Positions 25,412 through 34,449 are shown, numbered from the stretch's first letter. The stretch: DNA of 64,000 bases from Lacinutrix sp. WUR7 (GCF_016864015.1 NZ_CP045067.1:2552001-2616000); one strand, 5' to 3'. Notes: generated by a model from the sequence alone, not told the origin. Numbers and translations are program-made.

Positions 25412-26407
25412 TTATTCCACTTTGTAACGAACAATGACTTCATTATCCAAAACGACATTAGTAGACCAAATAAATTCAGCACCTTTTCCACTAAATTTTT
25501 CTATGAAGTTCATATATGCTTTTTTATTATTTACTCCTATTTCATCTTCAGTATATGTGGTCGCATTTGGCCATTGGCTGTCATTGAAAGTAACGTCAAA
25601 ACTATTTTCTGGAATTTTCCAATGAATACCGTAAAATGCTGTTCCATTATCAACTCCATCTGTACTGCAATTTGAAGAGATTCTTTTTTCTCCAATTTCA
25701 CTTAAACAACTTAAATCACTAATAGGTGCAGTATAAAAAGTTTGTGCTTTCCATTTGCTATTTGTAATAGTCCCATCACTAAAGCTGGCTATAAAACCTC
25801 CATCTCCAGGATGAAAATCTTTTCCTCTATTATTTTCTGAACCTAAACCTAAATGTTCTTCCCAATCTATTAGTTTTACTGCAATTGTATAAGGTTTTTT
25901 TACTTTGAATTTTACAATGTTTGAATTAAATGGTGTAAAAGGTACTGGGTCAACTGCTATTAATTTTCCGTTAATGTAAAGTTCAAAATAATTATCCGCA
26001 AAAAGATAGCCTGTAATGATTTCTCCGTCCGAATCTATCTCAAAGACAGGAACGGAATTCATATCTATTTCTGAAAGATTATTTGGTGTTATAGAGTTAC
26101 ATTCATTATATAAATCAGAAGCTTTGGTCGATTCGTTGAAATGATTAATTCCGGGAACTGTCCAACTATTTCCTAAATCATCTTTTATTTCTCCAACTCC
26201 TGAAATTCTGCTACCTCCTTGATTACAAGAAATAAGACTTTTAATTTGTGTTTCCGCTAATCCTTGGGTTACGTTTCCTGTTCCATTGTAAATTTTTTCG
26301 TTAGTTGTTTCTTTAGGAATTGATTCATTAGTTGATGATTTTGCGTTTTTTTCCTTACAACTGATTATCGTAATTAATAGAAATAGAAATAAAATGTTAT
26401 TTTTCAT
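25412..26407 (-). CDS. Lipoprotein of unknown function, possible carbohydrate-binding fold
   Basis: 331 residues. Lipoprotein signal (LFLFLLITIISCKEK), then a low-complexity linker and a beta-rich domain. The stretch FADNYFELYINGKLIAVDPVPFTPFNSNIVKFKV resembles galactose-binding-like jelly-roll modules in which a ligand analogue 'ELYINGK' loop is followed by a strand. Several cysteines (NQGG, ECNS, LSCLSE, NCST) could form disulfides. Not assigned to a family. Cassette 25277-27738 also holds IS3 copy 3. Confidence 0.5.
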   Translation of the reverse strand: MKNNILFLFLLITIISCKEKNAKSSTNESIPKETTNEKIYNGTGNVTQGLAETQIKSLISCNQGGSRISGVGEIKDDLGNSWTVPGINHFNESTKASDLYNECNSITPNNLSEIDMNSVPVFEIDSDGEIITGYLFADNYFELYINGKLIAVDPVPFTPFNSNIVKFKVKKPYTIAVKLIDWEEHLGLGSENNRGKDFHPGDGGFIASFSDGTITNSKWKAQTFYTAPISDLSCLSEIGEKRISSNCSTDGVDNGTAFYGIHWKIPENSFDVTFNDSQWPNATTYTEDEIGVNNKKAYMNFIEKFSGKGAEFIWSTNVVLDNEVIVRYKVE

Positions 26408-26463
26408 TATATGAGTTTTTTTAAATGTCTTGTCCTGAAATATGGCTACAGGTTAAAATTGAA

Positions 26464-27342
26464 TTAAGCTGATAATTTATATACCATATTTGGTGTTTTA
26501 TAATCTAAAGATAAATGTAATCTTACTTCATTGTACAAATTAATTGCATTTTTTGCAGCTCTCTTTGCGTGACTCACGTTATCAAAGGTTTGGTCTAAAT
26601 AAAATTCATCTTTTAAAATTCCATTTACACGTTCTGCCATTGCGTTTTCGTAACAATGATTTTCTTCAGTCATACTAATATCTATCTTTTTTCTTTTAAG
26701 AATTTGTGTGTATACATTGCTACAATACTGTATTCCTCTATCTGAATGATGAATAAGTTGCTTAATGTTTTTAGCTTGATAAATTGCCTTCTTAAGCGCT
26801 CTTACACATCCATTTAACTCTAAACTATCACTTAGGTCATAACCGACTATTTTTCTGGAATGCATATCTGTTATTAAAGCCAGATAACAAAAGCCCTTTA
26901 TGGTTCTAATGTATGTGATATCAGATACCCAAACTTGGTTCGCTCTAGTAACTTCTAGGTCTTTTATAATGTTATTGTATTTATAAAAACGATGATAAGA
27001 GTTCGTAGTTCTAGCACTGGTTTTCTTTCTAAGTGTAAGCATATTATATTTCCTAAGTACTTTGAATAGTGTATCTCTACCTACTTTAATGTTAGCTTTA
27101 ACAAACTCTTTATCTAAGGACCTGGTAAGTTTGCGAACACCTTCTCTAGGAAGGGATTTGCGTCTTTTTCTAACAATATCTATAATCTGTTGTTCTAGTT
27201 TTAAACGCTTATCAGCTCTGTTTTTATGCTTGTAATAAGCATTGCGTTTAAGTCCAAAACAATGGGTTATAGTTGTTAAAGAAGCAAATCCCTTAGATCT
27301 TTTTTTAGCTTTACTTAAGGCTTTATACTTAGCTTTTTTTTT
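26464..27342 (-). CDS. IS3-family OrfB, copy 3
   Basis: Same protein as at 21622-22500; the single base change noted is silent. Confidence 0.9.
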   Translation of the reverse strand, partial: KKKAKYKALSKAKKRSKGFASLTTITHCFGLKRNAYYKHKNRADKRLKLEQQIIDIVRKRRKSLPREGVRKLTRSLDKEFVKANIKVGRDTLFKVLRKYNMLTLRKKTSARTTNSYHRFYKYNNIIKDLEVTRANQVWVSDITYIRTIKGFCYLALITDMHSRKIVGYDLSDSLELNGCVRALKKAIYQAKNIKQLIHHSDRGIQYCSNVYTQILKRKKIDISMTEENHCYENAMAERVNGILKDEFYLDQTFDNVSHAKRAAKNAINLYNEVRLHLSLDYKTPNMVYKLSA

Positions 27343-27686
27343 AGTTCATTAACTGATTTATAACCAAGATCTTCAGCTGCTACTTCAAGATAACAATCCT
27401 GTACCATAGCATCGAGATCCTTTTTAAGTAGTAGTTTTTTAAGTTGTTCAACCTCTTTTTGAAGTGCTTTTATTCTAGATATTTCGTCTTTTGTTTCCAC
27501 TTTTACTCTGGTGTTCATTAAGTCTTTACGATTATACTTTTTAATCCACACGTTTACTGTTGTAGGTGCAATAGAGTAGAGTTTACAAAGTTCACTCTTT
27601 GTGTGTTTTCCGATTGTAAGTTCGGCTAAAATTTTTAATTTAAAAGGCTCACTGTAACGTCTAATTACTTTGTCATTTCTATACAT
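27315..27686 (-). CDS. IS3-family OrfA, copy 3
   Basis: Same 123-residue HTH protein as at 22473-22844. Confidence 0.9.
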   Translation of the reverse strand: MYRNDKVIRRYSEPFKLKILAELTIGKHTKSELCKLYSIAPTTVNVWIKKYNRKDLMNTRVKVETKDEISRIKALQKEVEQLKKLLLKKDLDAMVQDCYLEVAAEDLGYKSVNELKKKLSIKP

Positions 27687-27733
27687 AATGTTTAAAATTA
27701 TGTAGCCTTATTTCAGGACGGGTCATAATTATT

Positions 27734-27867
27734 GCCAACGGAATTGTGTATGGTTAGTTGCGTGATTAAGCAACTAATTTAGCAAACAAATACGGACTAG
27801 AGAAAATTCCGAAGGAATTTTCCAAATAAGCACTAGCCAAAGCAATTAATTATACACGGTGTTAGCA
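27734..27867 (-). repeat. attC-like site (NTF2-like cassette)
   Basis: Cores GCCAACGG and GTTAGCA (27861-27867). Central hairpin GAAAATTCC-GAA-GGAATTTTC, a compensated variant of the common stem. GTTAGCAAAA matches the own 5' end at 28415 in 10 of 10. Confidence 0.9.
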
Positions 27868-27875
27868 AAAGTTTT

Positions 27876-28388
27876 TTATTCCTTATTCAAAAATTCCGTT
27901 ACTAAATTGTTCTTTTTAGATTCCATTTCACAAGTCCAACTGTCTATAAACCATCTTCCATTTTCATAATGAAGTTGAACACTATTTAGTCCTCGAACAT
28001 TGGATTCAGTTTTTGGCTCAGTTCGTATTTCAAATGCGCTCCAAACTTGTGCAATATTTCCGTATTTGCTAACTTTTCTTTTAAGTTCCTTTTCATAAAA
28101 ATCCTCTTTCTGTGATAATCCGATTGGAATATATTCCGCTTCAAGAGTATGTGATTCCGCTTTTCCGTTTTCGTCTAATCTCGTGATAACAGCATTTTTT
28201 GAATGAATATATTTATCTCTTTCAAATTCCCAAGGTTCACTACTCGAACCAGAAACAACATCATAGTATGCATTCATTATCGCATCTACTGATTTTACAT
28301 CTTTTGCGTATTTTTCATCGTTAGTTTGTCCAAAAATTGAATTGAAAGCGAAAATTATGCTAATTGATGTAAGTATTATTTTATTCAT
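27876..28388 (-). CDS. Secreted NTF2-like (SnoaL/DUF4440-type) protein
   Basis: 170 residues. Signal peptide (ILTSISIIFAFNSIFG) and an alpha+beta domain typical of NTF2-like proteins: SVDAIMNAYYDVVSG helix, strand pair VITRLDENGKAESHTLEA, and the final strands YGNIAQVWSAFEIRT, NSVQLHYENGRWFIDSWTCE. Such folds bind or modify small molecules; no active residues can be assigned. Single gene of cassette 27739-28415, stop 9 bp from the core. Confidence 0.7.
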   Translation of the reverse strand: MNKIILTSISIIFAFNSIFGQTNDEKYAKDVKSVDAIMNAYYDVVSGSSSEPWEFERDKYIHSKNAVITRLDENGKAESHTLEAEYIPIGLSQKEDFYEKELKRKVSKYGNIAQVWSAFEIRTEPKTESNVRGLNSVQLHYENGRWFIDSWTCEMESKKNNLVTEFLNKE

Positions 28389-28410
28389 ATTGATTGTTTT
28401 TCCAATTTTT

Positions 28411-28541
28411 GCTAACGTTGTTGTGTATGCTTAGTTGCGTGTTTGAGCAACTAATTTAGTAAATAAAAAACGAATAGAATATTCCGCAGGAATATTCGTA
28501 AGCAAGCTAGAACTAGCAATTAAATATACACGTTGTTAGCT
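28411..28541 (-). repeat. attC-like site (SLATT + HEPN cassette)
   Basis: Cores GCTAACG and GTTAGCT (28535-28541). Hairpin GAATATTCC-GCA-GGAATATTC; outer arms GTGTAT / ATACAC. GTTAGCTGTA matches the own 5' end at 31943 (G+TTAGCTGTAATTA) in 10 of 10. Confidence 0.9.
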
Positions 28542-28545
28542 GTAG

Positions 28546-29163
28546 TTATTTACTACTTATAAACCTTTTAATTTTATTTATTGGAATACAGTCGACTTTG
28601 TTTTTTTGTGCAAGGTCTACTAAAAATTGAATTCCATTAATCTGTTCAGTAATAGTGAATATATCCTTGAAAGAATTCAATACTTCGTCATTATCTTCCT
28701 TGTATTCATAGTTTAGTTCAGTGCATATTTTCTTAAATAATTTTGTAGAGCTTTGAGTGAATTTGAAAGATGTAATAAAATCTGATTTTACTTCATCTTC
28801 TGTTAAGTCTTGATGTGCAATATATTTGTCTCTAATAGTTTTTAAATTAGATTTGTCATATTCTATTTGTAAAGCATCAATTTCTTTTTCTAATGTTTTA
28901 TAATCAAATTGAATTTTGCTATTCTTCGCTATATTGATTAGTCTTTTAAAAGTGTGTTTTTCGTTTTTGTCGAATATTTTATGGAATTCTAGAATATTAT
29001 TACCCAAAAGTAATCCAGAAATCCAATGTAATCCAGAATTATTTATGACTGAAATATTTTGTCTATCTACTTGAAAACTCAAAAAATTGAGCAATGAAGT
29101 ATTAATATTGATAGTTTGTAAAATCCCATTAATTCCATCAATTCTTCTACCGACTTGACTCAT
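28546..29163 (-). CDS. HEPN/AbiU2-like protein
   Basis: 205 residues, all alpha-helical. LKTIRDKYIAHQD (about residues 113-125) carries an R-X5-H motif of the kind that forms the RNase centre in HEPN domains, and the wording RDKYIAH is characteristic of AbiU2-like HEPN families. Such proteins act as toxins or effectors in abortive infection. It is the distal gene of a two-gene cassette, 15 bp downstream of the frame-corrected end of the cupin-SLATT gene. It may be the second component of the same defence unit, but this is inference. Confidence 0.55.
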   Translation of the reverse strand: MSQVGRRIDGINGILQTININTSLLNFLSFQVDRQNISVINNSGLHWISGLLLGNNILEFHKIFDKNEKHTFKRLINIAKNSKIQFDYKTLEKEIDALQIEYDKSNLKTIRDKYIAHQDLTEDEVKSDFITSFKFTQSSTKLFKKICTELNYEYKEDNDEVLNSFKDIFTITEQINGIQFLVDLAQKNKVDCIPINKIKRFISSK

Positions 29164-29177
29164 AATTATTAATGTTT

Positions 29178-30616
29178 TTAATTGTAATTATTTTTAAAAT
29201 CATTAATAAAACTTAACTCTTCTGGGTATTTATGAAACGATTTAACCATGTCTTTTCCTTTTTTAAAATTAGAATCAGAAACGTTAATAGCATCTAATTC
29301 ATTCCATTCTTTTCTTACCTGTTCTATTTTGTTGTTTCTTTCTTATTTTCAAGTTCTGAAGTAAGAATATACTCAATGTGGTGTCTTATCTTTTCATAAT
29401 GATGTCCAGTGTTTTTATGAGTAACAGACTTTTGGTTTGGTGCTACAAATGTTTGATATCCAGTCAGAATAGCAACAAAAGATGTGAACAAAGCAATATA
29501 AAAACCATGATCTGTGTAAAAATGATATTCATTACCTTCTATCATTGATTTCCAAGGAAATCTAAAAGAGAAAGCTATCAGAATTGAAATGATAAATGCA
29601 GGATAACCAATCCATGAATGCCGATTAGACCACTTGATAGATTCATATCTATGAGCATATTCAAGTTGATGAACTTTTCGCATCCAATCTAAAAGCATTT
29701 TTCGTTGATTAGTTTGCATTCTATTCATTTTCTTATCTAATTTATCCAATAAATAAGACGGTTCAATATGTATTTTTCTATTGATTTTAGAGTTTTTAAT
29801 ATCGCTTGGTCCAACAACAAAAGAATTTTTAACAAACCCATTTTCTGCAGTAAATGAGAATAATGTTGCGCTCAATCCGTCTTCACTTTTACTGCCACCT
29901 TTGTGATAATCACCTGCACTTATTTCATAAGTACTTGAAGGGAAATATTGTTCTTGAGAAACTTTTGATAAGATTATATGGTTATCTGTATTTACGGCAT
30001 TCGATGAATGCTTGTTTACTTTATTTAATGTTTTATTGTATTTAATTTCAAATAATGAGTGTTCCTTTTTTTTAGATGATTTTTTAAAAGAATATCGTTC
30101 ATTAAATATTGAACCAGCAAGTATCCAACTTTGAGCGTGAAAAGCATGAGAATGAATACTGAAATTTTTTCTTGTCTCACTATTTATATACTGATTAAGA
30201 CTATCGTCCCAAATATGCAATCTGATAAATTCAAATCTATTCATATCGGTTTTGAACCTATATAACGGAATTGATAAAAAGCCTTGAGAACCGATTGATG
30301 AGACAGTTGCGTTTGAAGGTATTTCAGTAATAGACAAATAAATCTGATTCCAGATATCGTTTGTCATTAAATTTACTTTAGAATCTCGAGCTTTTTGTAA
30401 TCCTTTTATGGCTAGAATTCTTCTTGCTACTGAACGATAATAACAGTTTTTTTCCTTATTGATAAATGCTTTTAATTTCAGTTCGTTTATTCCAGAATCT
30501 GAATAAATATTATCATCAAAATTGTTGATTTTGGGTAATAATTTTTTAACATCATCAGAGTAACATTCACAAACAGAATTTAGTAATTCATTAAAATCAA
30601 AAATCTTATTACTCAT
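29178..30616 (-). pseudogene. Cupin-like + SLATT membrane effector, frameshifted near its C-terminus
   Basis: The continuous frame from ATG 30616 gives 430 residues ending at 29324 (ENKKETTK stop). Residues ~100-270 look like a cupin barrel (FSIHSHAFHAQSWILAGS, ISAGDYHKGG). Residues ~300-430 look like a SLATT 2TM effector: WMRKVHQLEYAHRYESI, helices near 345 and 375, GYQTFVAPNQKSVTHKNTGHHYEKIRHHIE. The typical SLATT tail continues in the -1 frame (NNKIEQVRKEWNELDAINVSD...ELSFINDFKNNYN, stop at 29178), so one A was probably lost in the A run at ~29328, or a frameshift is used. SLATT proteins are predicted pore-forming effectors of nucleotide-signalling defences. The product may be functional as a truncated form. 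Confidence 0.6.
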
Positions 30617-30668
30617 ATGTTCGGTTTTAATGTCTTGTCCTGAAATATGGCTACAGGTTAAAATTGAA

Positions 30669-31547
30669 TTAAGCTGATAATTTATATACCATATTTGGTG
30701 TTTTATAATCTAAAGATAAATGTAATCTTACTTCATTGTACAAATTAATTGCATTTTTTGCAGCTCTCTTTGCGTGACTCACGTTATCAAAGGTTTGGTC
30801 TAAATAAAATTCATCTTTTAAAATTCCATTTACACGTTCTGCCATTGCGTTTTCGTAACAATGATTTTCTTCAGTCATACTAATATCTATCTTTTTTCTT
30901 TTAAGAATTTGTGTGTATACATTGCTACAATACTGTATTCCTCTATCCGAATGATGAATAAGTTGCTTAATGTTTTTAGCTTGATAAATTGCCTTCTTAA
31001 GCGCTCTTACACATCCATTTAACTCTAAACTATCACTTAGGTCATAACCGACTATTTTTCTGGAATGCATATCTGTTATTAAAGCCAGATAACAAAAGCC
31101 CTTTATGGTTCTAATGTATGTGATATCAGATACCCAAACTTGGTTCGCTCTAGTAACTTCTAGGTCTTTTATAATGTTATTGTATTTATAAAAACGATGA
31201 TAAGAGTTCGTAGTTCTAGCACTGGTTTTCTTTCTAAGTGTAAGCATATTATATTTCCTAAGTACTTTGAATAGTGTATCTCTACCTACTTTAATGTTAG
31301 CTTTAACAAACTCTTTATCTAAGGACCTGGTAAGTTTGCGAACACCTTCTCTAGGAAGGGATTTGCGTCTTTTTCTAACAATATCTATAATCTGTTGTTC
31401 TAGTTTTAAACGCTTATCAGCTCTGTTTTTATGCTTGTAATAAGCATTGCGTTTAAGTCCAAAACAATGGGTTATAGTTGTTAAAGAAGCAAATCCCTTA
31501 GATCTTTTTTTAGCTTTACTTAAGGCTTTATACTTAGCTTTTTTTTT
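30669..31547 (-). CDS. IS3-family OrfB, copy 4
   Basis: Same protein as at 21622-22500; made by -1 slippage at the A9 run. Confidence 0.9.
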   Translation of the reverse strand, partial: KKKAKYKALSKAKKRSKGFASLTTITHCFGLKRNAYYKHKNRADKRLKLEQQIIDIVRKRRKSLPREGVRKLTRSLDKEFVKANIKVGRDTLFKVLRKYNMLTLRKKTSARTTNSYHRFYKYNNIIKDLEVTRANQVWVSDITYIRTIKGFCYLALITDMHSRKIVGYDLSDSLELNGCVRALKKAIYQAKNIKQLIHHSDRGIQYCSNVYTQILKRKKIDISMTEENHCYENAMAERVNGILKDEFYLDQTFDNVSHAKRAAKNAINLYNEVRLHLSLDYKTPNMVYKLSA

Positions 31548-31891
31548 AGTTCATTAACTGATTTATAACCAAGATCTTCAGCTGCTACTTCAAGATAACA
31601 ATCCTGTACCATAGCATCGAGATCCTTTTTAAGTAGTAGTTTTTTAAGTTGTTCAACCTCTTTTTGAAGTGCTTTTATTCTAGATATTTCGTCTTTTGTT
31701 TCCACTTTTACTCTGGTGTTCATTAAGTCTTTACGATTATACTTTTTAATCCACACGTTTACTGTTGTAGGTGCAATAGAGTAGAGTTTACAAAGTTCAC
31801 TCTTTGTGTGTTTTCCGATTGTAAGTTCGGCTAAAATTTTTAATTTAAAAGGCTCACTGTAACGTCTAATTACTTTGTCATTTCTATACAT
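31520..31891 (-). CDS. IS3-family OrfA, copy 4
   Basis: Same 123-residue HTH protein as at 22473-22844. Confidence 0.9.
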   Translation of the reverse strand: MYRNDKVIRRYSEPFKLKILAELTIGKHTKSELCKLYSIAPTTVNVWIKKYNRKDLMNTRVKVETKDEISRIKALQKEVEQLKKLLLKKDLDAMVQDCYLEVAAEDLGYKSVNELKKKLSIKP

Positions 31892-31938
31892 AATGTTTAA
31901 AATTATGTAGCCTTATTTCAGGACGGGTCATAATTACA

Positions 31939-32071
31939 GCTAACGTTGTTGTATATGGTTTGTTGCGTGTTTCAGGCAACTAATTTAGTAAATAATTACC
32001 GACCAAGAAAGTCCGCGAGGACTTTCGTAAGTAGGCGAGAAGCCAGCAATAAATTATATACGGTGTTAGCC
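31939..32071 (-). repeat. attC-like site (duplicated YD-repeat cassette, copy B)
   Basis: Identical to 22892-23024 from the crossover (CGTTGTTG) onward. Left of the crossover it reads ACAGCT instead of TTTGCC, because those bases belong to the neighbouring cassette. Confidence 0.9.
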
Positions 32072-32075
32072 AACG

Positions 32076-33005
32076 TTATTTATAATATTCAATATTTCTA
32101 ATTACAATTTCAAAAGGTTTATTGTTTTTAAATCGTTTCATTGTAATCCAATTATTCTTATTGTCGTAGGTGTAAATGTTTTCCAGTGTTACTTTATCAT
32201 TTTTTATTTCCTTGATTATATTATTAAAATTATCGGTTATTTCTAATTTTTCTGAAATCACTTTTCCATCTTTATCAGTCTTTATCGATTCAAAATTTTT
32301 AGGTTCAATTTCATTTCTTTTAATGATATAAGTATTTAAGCCAGATTTGTCTTTACTTGATAGATAAGTCATTTCATTTTTGTTATATCTATATTCTATT
32401 TCGGATATTATTTCGTTATTTCTATCTAATGTTTTGCATTTAGATATTTTGCAGTCTTTATATTTATAAATAAATGAATAGTTTTTCTGTTTTTTATTAA
32501 TGTCTTTGAATTGAATTTGTTTCGTTATTTGACCAATATCATTTAATTCATTTTCAGAATAAGACTCAATTTTTCCATTCTCATTGAAATCAGTCATTTT
32601 TATAGCCAAATTATTCTCAACATCAATAATTCTTTTGAAAGTTACTTTATCCGCTTGGTCGTAAATAATTTCACTCGTTTTAATGTTATCGGAATTATAA
32701 CTGTATACATTTTTGGTCTTTATTTCCTTAGTGTTATTTTCATAGTTTGTCCAACTTACTAAATATCCAGAAGGGTTAATTTCTTTATCATATCTGTGTC
32801 CAAAAAAAGTAAGTTTTTCTTTTCCTTTTTCATAGTTTCCATTATTAGTCTCAATTAACTCAAAAGCTCTAGATTTAATTGATTTTACTTTTCCTGAAAT
32901 TTTACATTGTTCCAAATAGGATTCTTTTTTTGAACAATCTATTTCAGTTTTTTGGCAATTACTTAATATTAAAGCAATTAATATGATTAGTGTACTGTTT
33001 TTCAT
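32076..33005 (-). CDS. Lipoprotein with YD-like repeats, copy B of a duplicated cassette
   Basis: Identical 309-residue protein to 23029-23958, with the same signal and repeats. It lies in a 2380-bp unit (31944-34323) repeated at 22897-25276, together with its attC and an IS3 copy. The lack of visible differences implies a recent event. Confidence 0.65.
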   Translation of the reverse strand: MKNSTLIILIALILSNCQKTEIDCSKKESYLEQCKISGKVKSIKSRAFELIETNNGNYEKGKEKLTFFGHRYDKEINPSGYLVSWTNYENNTKEIKTKNVYSYNSDNIKTSEIIYDQADKVTFKRIIDVENNLAIKMTDFNENGKIESYSENELNDIGQITKQIQFKDINKKQKNYSFIYKYKDCKISKCKTLDRNNEIISEIEYRYNKNEMTYLSSKDKSGLNTYIIKRNEIEPKNFESIKTDKDGKVISEKLEITDNFNNIIKEIKNDKVTLENIYTYDNKNNWITMKRFKNNKPFEIVIRNIEYYK

Positions 33006-33048
33006 TTTAATGTCTTGTCCTGAAATATGGCTACAGGTTAAAATTGAA

Positions 33049-33927
33049 TTAAGCTGATAATTTATATACCATATTTGGTGTTTTATAATCTAAAGATAAA
33101 TGTAATCTTACTTCATTGTACAAATTAATTGCATTTTTTGCAGCTCTCTTTGCGTGACTCACGTTATCAAAGGTTTGGTCTAAATAAAATTCATCTTTTA
33201 AAATTCCATTTACACGTTCTGCCATTGCGTTTTCGTAACAATGATTTTCTTCAGTCATACTAATATCTATCTTTTTTCTTTTAAGAATTTGTGTGTATAC
33301 ATTGCTACAATACTGTATTCCTCTATCCGAATGATGAATAAGTTGCTTAATGTTTTTAGCTTGATAAATTGCCTTCTTAAGCGCTCTTACACATCCATTT
33401 AACTCTAAACTATCACTTAGGTCATAACCGACTATTTTTCTGGAATGCATATCTGTTATTAAAGCCAGATAACAAAAGCCCTTTATGGTTCTAATGTATG
33501 TGATATCAGATACCCAAACTTGGTTCGCTCTAGTAACTTCTAGGTCTTTTATAATGTTATTGTATTTATAAAAACGATGATAAGAGTTCGTAGTTCTAGC
33601 ACTGGTTTTCTTTCTAAGTGTAAGCATATTATATTTCCTAAGTACTTTGAATAGTGTATCTCTACCTACTTTAATGTTAGCTTTAACAAACTCTTTATCT
33701 AAGGACCTGGTAAGTTTGCGAACACCTTCTCTAGGAAGGGATTTGCGTCTTTTTCTAACAATATCTATAATCTGTTGTTCTAGTTTTAAACGCTTATCAG
33801 CTCTGTTTTTATGCTTGTAATAAGCATTGCGTTTAAGTCCAAAACAATGGGTTATAGTTGTTAAAGAAGCAAATCCCTTAGATCTTTTTTTAGCTTTACT
33901 TAAGGCTTTATACTTAGCTTTTTTTTT
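33049..33927 (-). CDS. IS3-family OrfB, copy 5
   Basis: Same protein as at 21622-22500; made by -1 slippage at the A9 run. Confidence 0.9.
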   Translation of the reverse strand, partial: KKKAKYKALSKAKKRSKGFASLTTITHCFGLKRNAYYKHKNRADKRLKLEQQIIDIVRKRRKSLPREGVRKLTRSLDKEFVKANIKVGRDTLFKVLRKYNMLTLRKKTSARTTNSYHRFYKYNNIIKDLEVTRANQVWVSDITYIRTIKGFCYLALITDMHSRKIVGYDLSDSLELNGCVRALKKAIYQAKNIKQLIHHSDRGIQYCSNVYTQILKRKKIDISMTEENHCYENAMAERVNGILKDEFYLDQTFDNVSHAKRAAKNAINLYNEVRLHLSLDYKTPNMVYKLSA

Positions 33928-34271
33928 AGTTCATTAACTGATTTATAACCAAGATCTTCAGCTGCTACTTCAAGATAACAATCCTGTACCATAGCATCGA
34001 GATCCTTTTTAAGTAGTAGTTTTTTAAGTTGTTCAACCTCTTTTTGAAGTGCTTTTATTCTAGATATTTCGTCTTTTGTTTCCACTTTTACTCTGGTGTT
34101 CATTAAGTCTTTACGATTATACTTTTTAATCCACACGTTTACTGTTGTAGGTGCAATAGAGTAGAGTTTACAAAGTTCACTCTTTGTGTGTTTTCCGATT
34201 GTAAGTTCGGCTAAAATTTTTAATTTAAAAGGCTCACTGTAACGTCTAATTACTTTGTCATTTCTATACAT
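33900..34271 (-). CDS. IS3-family OrfA, copy 5
   Basis: Same 123-residue HTH protein as at 22473-22844. Confidence 0.9.
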   Translation of the reverse strand: MYRNDKVIRRYSEPFKLKILAELTIGKHTKSELCKLYSIAPTTVNVWIKKYNRKDLMNTRVKVETKDEISRIKALQKEVEQLKKLLLKKDLDAMVQDCYLEVAAEDLGYKSVNELKKKLSIKP

Positions 34272-34317
34272 AATGTTTAAAATTATGTAGCCTTATTTCA
34301 GGACGGGTCATAATGTT

Positions 34318-34449
34318 GGCTAACGTTGTTGTGTATGCTTAGTTGCGTGATTCAGCAACTAATTTAGTAAATAAAAAACGAATAGAATATTCCGCAGGAA
34401 TATTCGTAAGCAAGCTAGACCTAGCAATTAAATATACACGGTGTTGTGC
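34318..34449 (-). repeat. attC-like site (DUF6090 cassette 2)
   Basis: Cores GGCTAACG and GTTGTGC (34443-34449). Hairpin GAATATTCC-GCA-GGAATATTC; arms GTGTAT / ATACAC. GTTGTGCTT matches the own 5' end at 35239 in 9 of 9. Confidence 0.9.

Larger units (their letters stand above)
26426..27725 (-). mobile_element. IS3-family element, copy 3 (mismatched flanks)
   Basis: 1300 bp, same ends; one visible base change (CTATCTGAATG instead of CTATCCGAATG). Left flank AAA and right flank TAA do not form a target duplication, unlike the other four copies. Still exactly 13 bp from the crossover at 27738/27739. Confidence 0.95.
30631..31930 (-). mobile_element. IS3-family element, copy 4
   Basis: 1300 bp, same ends, target duplication TAA at 30628-30630 and 31931-31933; 13 bp inside the crossover at 31943/31944. 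Confidence 0.95.
33011..34310 (-). mobile_element. IS3-family element, copy 5
   Basis: 1300 bp, same ends, target duplication TAA at 33008-33010 and 34311-34313; part of duplicated cassette copy B. Confidence 0.95.

Noticed and set aside
21584-34310. Composite transposon formed by the IS3 copies
   Set aside because: The copies are all in one orientation at the same relative cassette position, four have their own TAA duplications, and the duplicated segment ends at the attC core, not at IS ends.
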